Below are positions 1-8,165 of a stretch of DNA of 38,990 nt, piece after piece (the stretch's first letter is position 1; each line of letters opens with the position of its first letter). A program made the translations under genes and the position numbers. Under the pieces are notes generated by a model, which worked only from the letters and a program-made list of their open reading frames with translations, did not search any database and was not told where the DNA came from. The DNA is from Clostridiales bacterium (GTDB lineage: Bacteria > Bacillota > Clostridia > Christensenellales > Aristaeellaceae), in the NCBI GenBank assembly GCA_024684375.1, contig JAIKWZ010000050.1, forward strand, positions 94,396 to 133,385, in the 5' to 3' direction.

Positions 1-3000
1 CATCATGCGCGAATTCTCACGGTAATAGACTTTTCCGTTTATATTCGCATAAGAGAAATTGCGCACATCAGGGTCAGCAGGCATGGATTCATCCGGCTCC
101 GTAAGATCGGTATCCGTGATCTCCTGCCGGACGATTTGTCCGTCTATGGATGTCAGCGCGTTTCGGAGCTGATCTCTCAGAGGCAGTTCGTTATCCGGCT
201 CAACCGTCATCTCCATACCGTATCGCCCGCGCCTGAGCACAGGTGTGCCAAGAATCATTTCGGGATGAGACAGGAAATACCGGTTCATAGTTATATCATC
301 ACTGTTTGTTTCCACACCTGCCCACTCCGGTATGATCACCGCCCGACTGTCTCTCTTTTGCAGGAAAAGGATGTCGGTTACTGCCTGCGTATTGGCATCT
401 CCGGCAAACGCCGTGTTGGGTAGTCTGACGGCACCCAGCAGGTCGGCTCTTTCGGCAAGGTACCGCCTTGCGGAATCGTTTTGCTTATCCATTGTGCCGG
501 AAGACGTGATGACCGCTACGACGCCACCAGGACGCACAAGATCGAGGGATCTGGCTATGAAGTAGTCATGAATCAGGAAGTTATGCCGATCATATTTCCT
601 GTCCGCTACGCGGTAATTGCCAAAAGGCACATTGCCGACAACGCAGTCGAAAAAGCTTTCGGGAAGCTCCGCCTGCTCAAAACCCTGGATGCGGATATCG
701 TTTTTCTGGTAGAGCTGCCTTGCAATGCGCCCTGTCAGACTATCCAGCTCTATGCCGAACATATGAATGCCGGAAAGCTCAGAAGGCAACGCACCCATGA
801 AATTGCCTGTACCACAGCTGGGCTCCAACAGATTCCCCTCACGAAGCCCCATCCGGGAAAGGCAAGCGTACATTTCCCTTGCGATCACGGGATCGGTATA
901 GAAAGCGTTCAGGGTTGTAGAGCGTGCAGCGGCATATTCCTCTTCAGAGAGCAATCCACGCAGTTCACTGGATTCATTTGTCCAATCAGGATTGTTTTCA
1001 TCGAACACCTGCGGTATGCCACCCCAACCGACATAGCGTGCCAGTACTCGCTGTTCTTCCGCCGTAGCCAGCCGGTTTTCGCTCTCCAGCTGCTTAAGCA
1101 GTCTTATGGCGGATACATTATCCCGGTATCTTTCATGGGCATTTCGATTTGGCAGATCGATGTCTGGAATGATATAGTTCCTTCTTTCAACAGATGGAGC
1201 TGCTGGCGCGGAAGAAGCGTTTTCTGTAGCACCGTGATCGGTTTGTTTTGCCAGATCCTGTTGATCCCGTTCCTGTTGCGCTTTAACCCATCCAAGAACC
1301 TTGTCATAGGCTTCTACACGCGTGATGGGAAAACCGGTGGTTTCACGGAAGGTGACGTCAACCAGTGAGACATTGTTGAAAATGGCATTGATGGACTCAA
1401 TTTCAAAGCTCCTGCCGTTCACCACAAACTGCATGCCCGGATAGAGTTCGGGTTCGCCGGTATGAATGGGAGTTTCCTCTGTATCGGGAAGCTCTTCTTC
1501 ATCTTCTTGCACGGCATCTTGTATGGTATCTTGTGTGTTTTCCTGATCCGGGCTTTGCGCAGCAAAGAAATCCATCAGGCTTATCTGCCGATCGTCACGT
1601 CTTACCGGGAAAAGCGTATAGGTACCTTCAGCATAGTCGCGTGTGTCGCTCAGCACCTTCTCCCGGAATTCAAACATTCTTTCATCAGGTGACGTTGCAG
1701 CAAAAATATCCGCCATGCTGTCGAGCATTCTTTCCGTGTCATCGTCACTGCCCAACGCCTCGACGATCTGCGCCTGTCGTTCGTCCCTGTCTGCAGTGGG
1801 GAACAAGGACGTAAAGCCTTCGGGAAGACTGTCGTAGAACCCTGCGATTCTTTGCGCCAGCTGCTCGGTTTCATACTGAGGCATGCGCTCATGATCCCGT
1901 GCTGTGAGATAACGGTCGCCTTTTATGAGTAAATCGATCCGCCTGGCGACCGCAGTCCAGTTCAAAAGTACAGTATCATCTTCATTGCGCCTGCCAAGCA
2001 GGATTTTCATCCCCTTGGCGTCATACTCCACCGCAATGGTGTCATTGTAAGACAGCGCAGGTGTACGCCCGCCTGTGCCGAAAAAGTCTTTCAGATATGA
2101 AGCTCGCTCATGTTCATCCGGATGCATGAGGAAGTGGGAATAGATTGAAAGGCGAGAATTGGAGTAAGGGCCGCCTGATACAAGCACACTGTCGATCTGC
2201 TCCGCAGTAATAAAGGGCTTGTATGTGTCAGGAATAAACCCGGATTGCGCTGCATATTCGCGCCTGTTCATCTGAAGCCGGTGAAACGCCTCCGCAACCA
2301 GATTGGGTCTGTAGGTGGTATAGCGCATGATGTCCGGACTTTCGGCATAGATCTGGCCAAGCGCATTCATGCGCTGTATAAGGATATCCCTTTGTTCATC
2401 ATCCATGAGTACGTGCACGATGTCGGAAACTTCGTCATCGAAAGCCTTGGCGCCAAATTGGAATACTCCAAATACCGTCTGATCGATTTCCTGCAGAAGG
2501 TCGCGCCGCATATAAATCAGGGTTTCAGCATACTCCCGAAGTACCTGATCTTGCGCCGTATCCAGAATGCCCTGTTGCGCGTATACGCCGGCTTCCAGCA
2601 GTTCGCCAATTCGTTCTGTGAGCTGCTGCCAGCTTAATTGAGGTGATGCAGAGGGAAAAGAGGAATTGCCTTCAAAAAAGCGGATACCATCTTCGTTGAA
2701 TTGCATGGTATAACGTCTGCCGTCAATGATGAGACCTTTGCTGCCGCGCATGTATTCCTTTCGGACGAGCTCGCTTTTTTCTTCAAGAGGCATATCCAGC
2801 GACGCGAAATGGATGATCCTTGGAACACTGCCGCGACGGTTGCTTCCCGTGCGAAGAAAACTATCCACGACTTCCGTAGATACGTTTGTTGTAAAAGAAG
2901 CGGGAGACAGTGTTCTGGCCGTAATCTCACTTATCTGTTGTTCGGCGGTAGGCGTTTCCGGTAAAGAAAGAGCGGAGACCTCTTCGATCTCCGCCCCGGT

Positions 3001-4263
3001 TTCTGTTTCGTTTTCGTCGTTTAGCAGTAAATAAGCTCGCTCAGAATCATTTCTTCCGCTGCCGCCGTCAGGCTGTTCATGTGAGCTACCCAGCCCATCT
3101 GATCTGTCGCCTTGTTCGGCGCCGGGTTCGTTTTCAGCATCTGTTCTATCGTCCTTTCCAGTCTCTCCTGCGCGTCCCTGTCGATCTCGGCCAGGTGCCT
3201 GTCCAGTTTGCCTGTCAGCAGCATGCTCTGGTACCAGTCCGGCTTGTGCTCCTTCAGGTAACTCTTGCGAAGCAGGCCGTATTTCCCGATGGGCTCGCTC
3301 ACCTCCGATTCTATCGTCAGATTCGGATACAGATAGTCCCCCTTGCGCGTGTACGTCAGTTTCATTTTCATTTCCTCCTTCCGGGGCAGGTGATGCAATA
3401 ATGCTTTGTTGTGTGGTATCCTGTTGCGAATTTGCGTTATCAGTACTTTCATGCTTTAAAGTACTAAATTCATTATATCCCAATGGACTCTCTTTTGCAA
3501 GAGGAAGAACGGGGTTTTCTCTGTCAAATTTTCTGACTTCCCGACCAATCTCGATCAGAACGCTTTCCGAGAACCGGCTGACAGCATTGCCCAGCACGCT
3601 GAGGACAGCCATGTGGTTAAAGTTGGTGATGCCGATGAACTCTGATTCCGGGATCAACCGCTCTGCATCAAGGCCGGCTCTCCTTGCCGTTGAATAGTAT
3701 ACACTGGATCTCAGTATGCGACTGAACACATCTCTTTTTGCGTCATCTGTCAGGGCAGCATACCTGGATGTGCCCATTTCCGCTTCCGCAGTCGGAAGAA
3801 GTTCGTCGATATACTCTGAAGCAAACTGCCGGGCAATCTGCCGGAGAGCCTTTTCCAGTGAAGGCTCCCCGTCCAATGTGAAAGTGCTGATCAGATGCTC
3901 CCGCACGCTTTCCATGTGTCGGTTTTCAAGCTTCCAAATGTATGGTTCATCCTGTGAACGCACAGCGTGGGTACAGCTTAGGTCAAAAACGTATTTGAGC
4001 CTTGAAGGCTGTACGGTATAGTCTATCAGGGCAATGCCCTTTGCACCGCGGTTGACCCAGCGGTTGAGTTTCGTGTTCCAGACCTCCAATGACGCGCAGG
4101 CTGTGGCTTCCGGCAGCTGGGCATAGATGAGCAGCTGATCCGCGAAAGGATAGCGATACATGCGTGAAGCGGTATCCAGAAAACGCATCCAATCCCTGGG
4201 GGACGCGGACACATAGCCCGCGTTTGCAAGCGCCAGATTCCTTATATCCGTAAGCTTAGACAT
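1..4263 (-). CDS. Giant DNA methylase (helicase-type) ICE protein, 3' end outside the window
   Basis: I read this frame as open from the ATG at 4263 to the left edge, giving at least 1421 residues with no stop, so only the N-terminal part is visible. A GGAG sits about 10 bases before the start. Around residue 1147 is EPSCGTGNF, the S-adenosylmethionine-binding motif I of N6-adenine methylases. At residue 1211 is NVPFGNY, the counterpart of the catalytic NPPY/F motif. In related ICE proteins a SNF2-like helicase domain follows the methylase domain; here it would lie beyond position 1, which is inference. Proposed roles in this family are protecting or processing transferred DNA in the recipient. 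Residues about 300-415 form a low-complexity linker rich in Gly, Arg, Asp and Gln that coincides with an overlapping TnpV-type gene. It is the last visible gene of the leftward conjugation block. Confidence 0.85.
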   Translation of the reverse strand, partial: MSKLTDIRNLALANAGYVSASPRDWMRFLDTASRMYRYPFADQLLIYAQLPEATACASLEVWNTKLNRWVNRGAKGIALIDYTVQPSRLKYVFDLSCTHAVRSQDEPYIWKLENRHMESVREHLISTFTLDGEPSLEKALRQIARQFASEYIDELLPTAEAEMGTSRYAALTDDAKRDVFSRILRSSVYYSTARRAGLDAERLIPESEFIGITNFNHMAVLSVLGNAVSRFSESVLIEIGREVRKFDRENPVLPLAKESPLGYNEFSTLKHESTDNANSQQDTTQQSIIASPAPEGGNENETDVHAQGGLSVSESDDRIGGERAHREIRPASQELPEGAQAGLVPEHAADRQTGQAPGRDRQGRAGETGKDDRTDAENEPGAEQGDRSDGLGSSHEQPDGGSGRNDSERAYLLLNDENETETGAEIEEVSALSLPETPTAEQQISEITARTLSPASFTTNVSTEVVDSFLRTGSNRRGSVPRIIHFASLDMPLEEKSELVRKEYMRGSKGLIIDGRRYTMQFNEDGIRFFEGNSSFPSASPQLSWQQLTERIGELLEAGVYAQQGILDTAQDQVLREYAETLIYMRRDLLQEIDQTVFGVFQFGAKAFDDEVSDIVHVLMDDEQRDILIQRMNALGQIYAESPDIMRYTTYRPNLVAEAFHRLQMNRREYAAQSGFIPDTYKPFITAEQIDSVLVSGGPYSNSRLSIYSHFLMHPDEHERASYLKDFFGTGGRTPALSYNDTIAVEYDAKGMKILLGRRNEDDTVLLNWTAVARRIDLLIKGDRYLTARDHERMPQYETEQLAQRIAGFYDSLPEGFTSLFPTADRDERQAQIVEALGSDDDTERMLDSMADIFAATSPDERMFEFREKVLSDTRDYAEGTYTLFPVRRDDRQISLMDFFAAQSPDQENTQDTIQDAVQEDEEELPDTEETPIHTGEPELYPGMQFVVNGRSFEIESINAIFNNVSLVDVTFRETTGFPITRVEAYDKVLGWVKAQQERDQQDLAKQTDHGATENASSAPAAPSVERRNYIIPDIDLPNRNAHERYRDNVSAIRLLKQLESENRLATAEEQRVLARYVGWGGIPQVFDENNPDWTNESSELRGLLSEEEYAAARSTTLNAFYTDPVIAREMYACLSRMGLREGNLLEPSCGTGNFMGALPSELSGIHMFGIELDSLTGRIARQLYQKNDIRIQGFEQAELPESFFDCVVGNVPFGNYRVADRKYDRHNFLIHDYFIARSLDLVRPGGVVAVITSSGTMDKQNDSARRYLAERADLLGAVRLPNTAFAGDANTQAVTDILFLQKRDSRAVIIPEWAGVETNSDDITMNRYFLSHPEMILGTPVLRRGRYGMEMTVEPDNELPLRDQLRNALTSIDGQIVRQEITDTDLTEPDESMPADPDVRNFSYANINGKVYYRENSRMM
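3021..3365 (-). CDS. TnpV-type small protein encoded inside the methylase gene in another frame
   Basis: This 114-residue frame starts MKLTYTRKGDYLYPNL and ends in SELIYC. It matches what I know of the TnpV family in length and in the blocks KYG-R-SYLKEH, LLTGKL--HLAEID and ATDQMGWV--MNSL--AAEE. The second of two close ATGs (3369-3371 and 3363-3365) is chosen because GGAGG lies 8 bases before it, which is near-ideal spacing. The gene is wholly contained in the giant methylase gene, on the same strand and in a different frame, and both frames are open throughout. TnpV is named from transposons but its function is not established. Either both products are made, or an inserted gene left the outer frame open. 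Frame and length are seen; the family call is by recognition; expression is inferred from the ribosome site. Confidence 0.7.
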   Translation of the reverse strand: MKLTYTRKGDYLYPNLTIESEVSEPIGKYGLLRKSYLKEHKPDWYQSMLLTGKLDRHLAEIDRDAQERLERTIEQMLKTNPAPNKATDQMGWVAHMNSLTAAAEEMILSELIYC

Positions 4264-4322
4264 TCGCCTCACACTCCATTTTTGAAGATGCGGGATATAC
4301 CATGACTACGGATTCACGACCT

Positions 4323-4925
4323 CTATTCATCTTCATCTCTTTCCATTCCTTCCTCGTCGTCCTCGACCACATTTTTCCTGTGCTTGTAGACTTTGAAATA
4401 GAAAAGAAGTCCAAACAATGCGACGGCGGCAATGATAATAACCCTGTTCATGTCGATGCCGTTATCGTCGGAATTTGTATTCGCGTCTTCGTTCCCGGTG
4501 TGTGTATTGACAGGCGTCTGTTCCGGCTGACGAATCACTACCGTTGGCGTTGTGGGTGTCGGCGTTGGCGTAGCGCTTGCGTCAATAAACTCCTTCAGGT
4601 CGTTTTCATCCACTTTGGACAGCATATATACGTTCTGTGAGGAATTGGCCTTGTCGATGACCAGGTAGAAGGTATTGTTGTTCTGTGTGGTAATGATATA
4701 AAATTCCTTGGAATTGTCGTTTATATTGTCCAGCACTTCACCGTTGCCGGATATGGAAAACGGTATGCCACTGGGTTCAGGCGTAGGCGTTGCCCGAATT
4801 TCAACGATGGTTGCGGGTTCGGTGTCCGTGTCAGCGCCTTTGCCGGTTTGGGCATAGGCCGGCAGCAGACAGAAAACAAGCAGCAAAACTGCCGTTGCCA
4901 AAGAGATGCTTTTAAAAAGCTTCAT
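4323..4925 (-). CDS. DUF4366-type (CD1107-like) membrane-anchored ICE protein
   Basis: A 200-residue protein with an N-terminal signal peptide (about 1-25, ending near AYAQ), an extracytoplasmic region with two Pro/Thr-rich stretches, a single membrane segment near residues 165-185 and a short charged cytoplasmic tail rich in Glu and Asp. This layout, and its position between the NlpC/P60 hydrolase and the giant methylase gene, fit the DUF4366/CD1107 family found in Tn1549-like conjugative elements. No catalytic motif is visible. It probably sits on the outer face of the membrane as a transfer accessory, but its exact role is unknown. GGAGG lies about 10 bases before the ATG. The hydrolase gene ends 33 bases upstream, so the two are likely co-transcribed. 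Confidence 0.75.
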   Translation of the reverse strand: MKLFKSISLATAVLLLVFCLLPAYAQTGKGADTDTEPATIVEIRATPTPEPSGIPFSISGNGEVLDNINDNSKEFYIITTQNNNTFYLVIDKANSSQNVYMLSKVDENDLKEFIDASATPTPTPTTPTVVIRQPEQTPVNTHTGNEDANTNSDDNGIDMNRVIIIAAVALFGLLFYFKVYKHRKNVVEDDEEGMERDEDE

Positions 4926-4958
4926 TCATTAAATCCTCCAATTGTTACTGGTATTTGT

Positions 4959-6974
4959 TTACTGATTGAACGGCAGTCGTCCGAAGCACAGAAAGTGCTC
5001 CTTGAAGTAACGTGTATTGATGCTGGAATACTTGATGGGGTTGCCGCAGTGGATCATCATGCCGTTGCCCACGTAGATTCCCACATGGCTCGCGCCGGTT
5101 GTGTCATAGGTTTTTTCAAAGAAGATCAGGTCACCGGGTTTCGCCTGCGCAGGAGAGATTTTTATGCACATGCTACACAGATCTTTGGCGCGCTTTTGAC
5201 CTACATTCCAGCCATTTCCACAGTGATTGAGAACCCAGCATACAAAGCCTGAACAGTCGAAACCCGTTTTGACGCTTTTACCTCCCACGACGTAAGGCAT
5301 ACCCAGGTACTTTTCGGCTTCCCGGATCATATTGGCAAACTTTGCATCGGACAGCGCTTCCGGGGGTATTTCGTACTTTTTACCCTGACTTCCGTAAGTG
5401 CCACTGAGGGAAGTATCGAAAAGATAAGTCCGATTGCCCATGGTTGCGGTCAGCAGATTGTACTTAAAACTCTGCGCATCATTTAATTCTTTGGCGGCAA
5501 TGCTTTCAAAGCCCTTGTTGGTGAGTGTACAGTAACAGATGTGGTAGTCATATTCCACTTCCTGTTCGTAAGTGTACTCCTGCGTTTTCCACTGTCCGGT
5601 TTCTTCGTCATAGACGGAACGAGTGCCATTCATGGTTTCCATGCGCGTCCGTTTTTCCGTCTTTTCCGACACAGTGAGCGTATACTGCGCTTTAAACAGT
5701 CGCCCGATCTCTGCCTTAATGCTGTCGTTCATGGTGAATGCGCCGTATCTGGCTTCGAGATATGAGGTCAGGGCATAGGGGTTATGCTCGATCTCGTCGA
5801 TCTGATACTCGTATTCATCATAGCCCGGATGCGTCTTTTCAAAACTGTTGATCTGTGAATTCAGATTATCCTCCAGCCGGCACAGTTCATTTTCCGCAGC
5901 ATAAATATCAGCGTCGCTGCTGCCGTAAGTCGTTTCCACAACCGGAGTGCCGCCCCCTTGAAACAGAACGGCAGCGCCGCCAAAGATCGCCAGCACGATC
6001 ACCAGGAAGACACCGCCGATGGAAAGAATGACGATACCGCCCTTATGTTTGCTTCCGGACGAAGCGCCGCTGCCTCTACTGTACGATTTACTGAACACGC
6101 GTTTTACGGCATCGCTTATGCTGCCGACGCCCTCCGTTTTGCCTTCACGCCGTTTCATGACAGTCTGCTTATTCTGCCGCTTACGGTTAAAGGCCTTGAT
6201 CCTGTCTTTCTTTTGCCGTTCCGTCTGTGCAGGGTGATCGTGCTTTTTCGTTTCGGCGGCTGCTTTGGCGTGAGGACCGTCTCCTACATTTTCATGACGC
6301 TTTGAAGCATGGATCATCCTGCCCGTGTCCGTTCCGGTCTTTATGGACTGGATGGCGGCATTGTCCTGATCTGCTTCGTCCAATTCATGGCGAAGGTAAT
6401 GCTTTACGGGCTTAGTGACGGTGTTGACCGCCCTATGCGCCAAACTTCCCGCGCCGCGTATCATGCCGTTGTTATCATCCCCATGGTTGAGCCTGTGCCT
6501 TGGTTTCTTCACCTGAGCTTCCTGAACAGCCTTTTCTGTATTGGCAGTTTCAGCCGCAGCTTCCGTTGCAGAAGTGTTATTCTCCACAAAGCGAAAGCTT
6601 CGGGTTTGTTCGCTCCTTTTTACAGTGCGCATGATTTCATCTGTCGGTGCTGTACGGCTGACTGGCGTTTTTTCAGACGTTGATTTTTTGAAACTCCCGG
6701 CATCCTGTTCTTTAGCAAAGCGATTTGGGGATGATTCAACCTGGACTTTCTTTTCCTGCGGTTTATCCGAGGAGGTGACGGGTTCTTCCATTCCGGTATC
6801 ATATCTCAGGTGTCTTTCATCCGGGGAATAATTTGTACCAAGCTCCCGTACATGCTTCGTAAGCAGGCTGTCAGATTCATACCTGACATCAGGACGGCGG
6901 TTGGATTTGCTGGAATCGCCGTGATAATTCCGGTATCCTATCTTTTTATGTGTCCTGTATTTATTGTCCGACAT
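4959..6974 (-). CDS. NlpC/P60 cell-wall hydrolase of the conjugation module (CD1108-like)
   Basis: A 671-residue protein. Residues 1 to about 300 are a hydrophilic, basic and acidic cytoplasmic region without clear domains, one membrane segment spans about 314-338, and the rest is outside the cell. The C-terminal NlpC/P60 domain carries catalytic Cys574 in DCSGF, His630 in SHVGIYVG and the third polar residue His642 in IHCGNP. Such enzymes cut peptide cross-links of peptidoglycan, and in Gram-positive conjugation they take the place of VirB1, opening the wall for the channel. GAGGTGAG precedes the ATG. It lies between sortase B (gap of 9 bases) and the DUF4366 gene, as expected for this ICE family. 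The long N-terminal cytoplasmic part probably contacts other transfer proteins; that is inference. Confidence 0.9.
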   Translation of the reverse strand: MSDNKYRTHKKIGYRNYHGDSSKSNRRPDVRYESDSLLTKHVRELGTNYSPDERHLRYDTGMEEPVTSSDKPQEKKVQVESSPNRFAKEQDAGSFKKSTSEKTPVSRTAPTDEIMRTVKRSEQTRSFRFVENNTSATEAAAETANTEKAVQEAQVKKPRHRLNHGDDNNGMIRGAGSLAHRAVNTVTKPVKHYLRHELDEADQDNAAIQSIKTGTDTGRMIHASKRHENVGDGPHAKAAAETKKHDHPAQTERQKKDRIKAFNRKRQNKQTVMKRREGKTEGVGSISDAVKRVFSKSYSRGSGASSGSKHKGGIVILSIGGVFLVIVLAIFGGAAVLFQGGGTPVVETTYGSSDADIYAAENELCRLEDNLNSQINSFEKTHPGYDEYEYQIDEIEHNPYALTSYLEARYGAFTMNDSIKAEIGRLFKAQYTLTVSEKTEKRTRMETMNGTRSVYDEETGQWKTQEYTYEQEVEYDYHICYCTLTNKGFESIAAKELNDAQSFKYNLLTATMGNRTYLFDTSLSGTYGSQGKKYEIPPEALSDAKFANMIREAEKYLGMPYVVGGKSVKTGFDCSGFVCWVLNHCGNGWNVGQKRAKDLCSMCIKISPAQAKPGDLIFFEKTYDTTGASHVGIYVGNGMMIHCGNPIKYSSINTRYFKEHFLCFGRLPFNQ

Positions 6975-6983
6975 CGGCTCACC

Positions 6984-8165
6984 TCACTTGATCCGTTTTG
7001 CTATGACGAGCATGCGCCCGTTCTTCTGGGAATACTCGCAGGTAGAGAGCGTCAGCAGTTGCTGGCCGAACACTGCAGTCACACCGGTTTCGTAGTAATC
7101 CCGGGCTTTGCAGACAGCGACATAGGAACCGAATGTGCCTTCATTTGAGGCGTAGGAGAAGTTATAATACTTGAAATCAGAGCCTGTGTTCACGGGGGTA
7201 GACAACGCGCATATGATCTCATAGGTGCGTGTGCCGCTCAGGGTTTCCAGCGTGATATACCTGTGCGCGCTGTAGAAGCTCTTATCCTTATACCGGGTAA
7301 GCTTGGCGAACATTGTCCCGTTTTTCATGTTGTGACCATAAATGATCAGGTTGTCGCTCCTGTCGATGTCACAGATTTCGGACAGGTACAGACTCCCGCG
7401 GGAAGAAGACTTTCCATAAAAATCCCTGTGAATATAATAATCCTTGGACTCCGGTTTATACATCACGGGATAATCTATGCCGGTACCGGGAATCTTGATC
7501 CAGGCGATGCAGTCGCTGTTTTGACTGTGCAATTTCAGCAGACCTTCGGATACGGTCGTGGGCATCGGAGTTTGCTCCGGCCCGGCAGATAAGACTTCTT
7601 CGGTGCTATTGTCGCCGATAGGATCGCTTTCAGTGTTGTCGTCTGCCTCTTCATCGTCTCCTGCGGGATCATCCGCTGCTGGTGACTGTTCTATGGTGGT
7701 TTTTGCTGTTTGTGCTTTTACCGTAGCTGCCTGTCCCTGGGAATTGGACGAGTGGAGCACGGTGCTATTCGCGTTGCCAGTATTGTTTTCTTCCGTAAGG
7801 CTGCTTGTCTCATACATGTCAGCGCTGTCCTGATTGAGAGGAATTGGATTTGTTGTATATGATGAATCCAATAAATCAGCAGTTTCGTTTTCGGATTCGG
7901 AATCAGGTGTCATTGCCTGGGTGTTTTCTGCCTGTAGCTCATACAGGTCGTCTGCCTGAGTATCTGCACTTTCTTCGTCGGCATCATAAATTAAATACGA
8001 TATGTCCGCATACTGATCTGTGCCGTTGTGCAAGCGCCTTAGCTGCAAGTCTGTTTCATCAGCCAGTTCTTCCTGCAGCTCGTATGCTTTTTGTCCAATG
8101 GTTCCCAAAACGATGAAGCAAAGGAAAACCGTCAGTAGAATGATGCTAATCCAATTCTTTTTCAT
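6984..8165 (-). CDS. Class B sortase
   Basis: A 393-residue transpeptidase with an N-terminal membrane anchor (about 7-27), a long acidic Ser/Thr-rich stalk (about 45-205) and a C-terminal sortase domain. Catalytic residues are visible: His278 in IIYGHNMKNG, Cys376 in TLSTC and Arg384 in NGRMLVIAKRI. Sortases cut a C-terminal sorting signal and attach the protein to peptidoglycan or a pilin. The obvious substrate here is the SpaA-like adhesin upstream, which ends in TPQTG, a motif close to the NPQT-type signals of class B enzymes; that pairing is inference. The start overlaps the end of virB4 by 20 bases, with its own GAGAGGG site, so translation is probably coupled. The unusually long stalk would carry the active site away from the membrane. 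Confidence 0.9.
   Translation of the reverse strand: MKKNWISIILLTVFLCFIVLGTIGQKAYELQEELADETDLQLRRLHNGTDQYADISYLIYDADEESADTQADDLYELQAENTQAMTPDSESENETADLLDSSYTTNPIPLNQDSADMYETSSLTEENNTGNANSTVLHSSNSQGQAATVKAQTAKTTIEQSPAADDPAGDDEEADDNTESDPIGDNSTEEVLSAGPEQTPMPTTVSEGLLKLHSQNSDCIAWIKIPGTGIDYPVMYKPESKDYYIHRDFYGKSSSRGSLYLSEICDIDRSDNLIIYGHNMKNGTMFAKLTRYKDKSFYSAHRYITLETLSGTRTYEIICALSTPVNTGSDFKYYNFSYASNEGTFGSYVAVCKARDYYETGVTAVFGQQLLTLSTCEYSQKNGRMLVIAKRIK

Noticed and set aside
481..1368. Rightward 295-codon open frame opposite the methylase gene
   Set aside because: It is antisense to conserved methylase motifs, has Cys/His-rich unnatural composition and no ribosome site; it is a by-product of the other strand's codon use.
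3021..3365. A frameshift or pseudogene in the methylase gene at the TnpV overlap
   Set aside because: Codon-by-codon reading shows the outer frame open on both sides and through the overlap, so no frameshift is needed.
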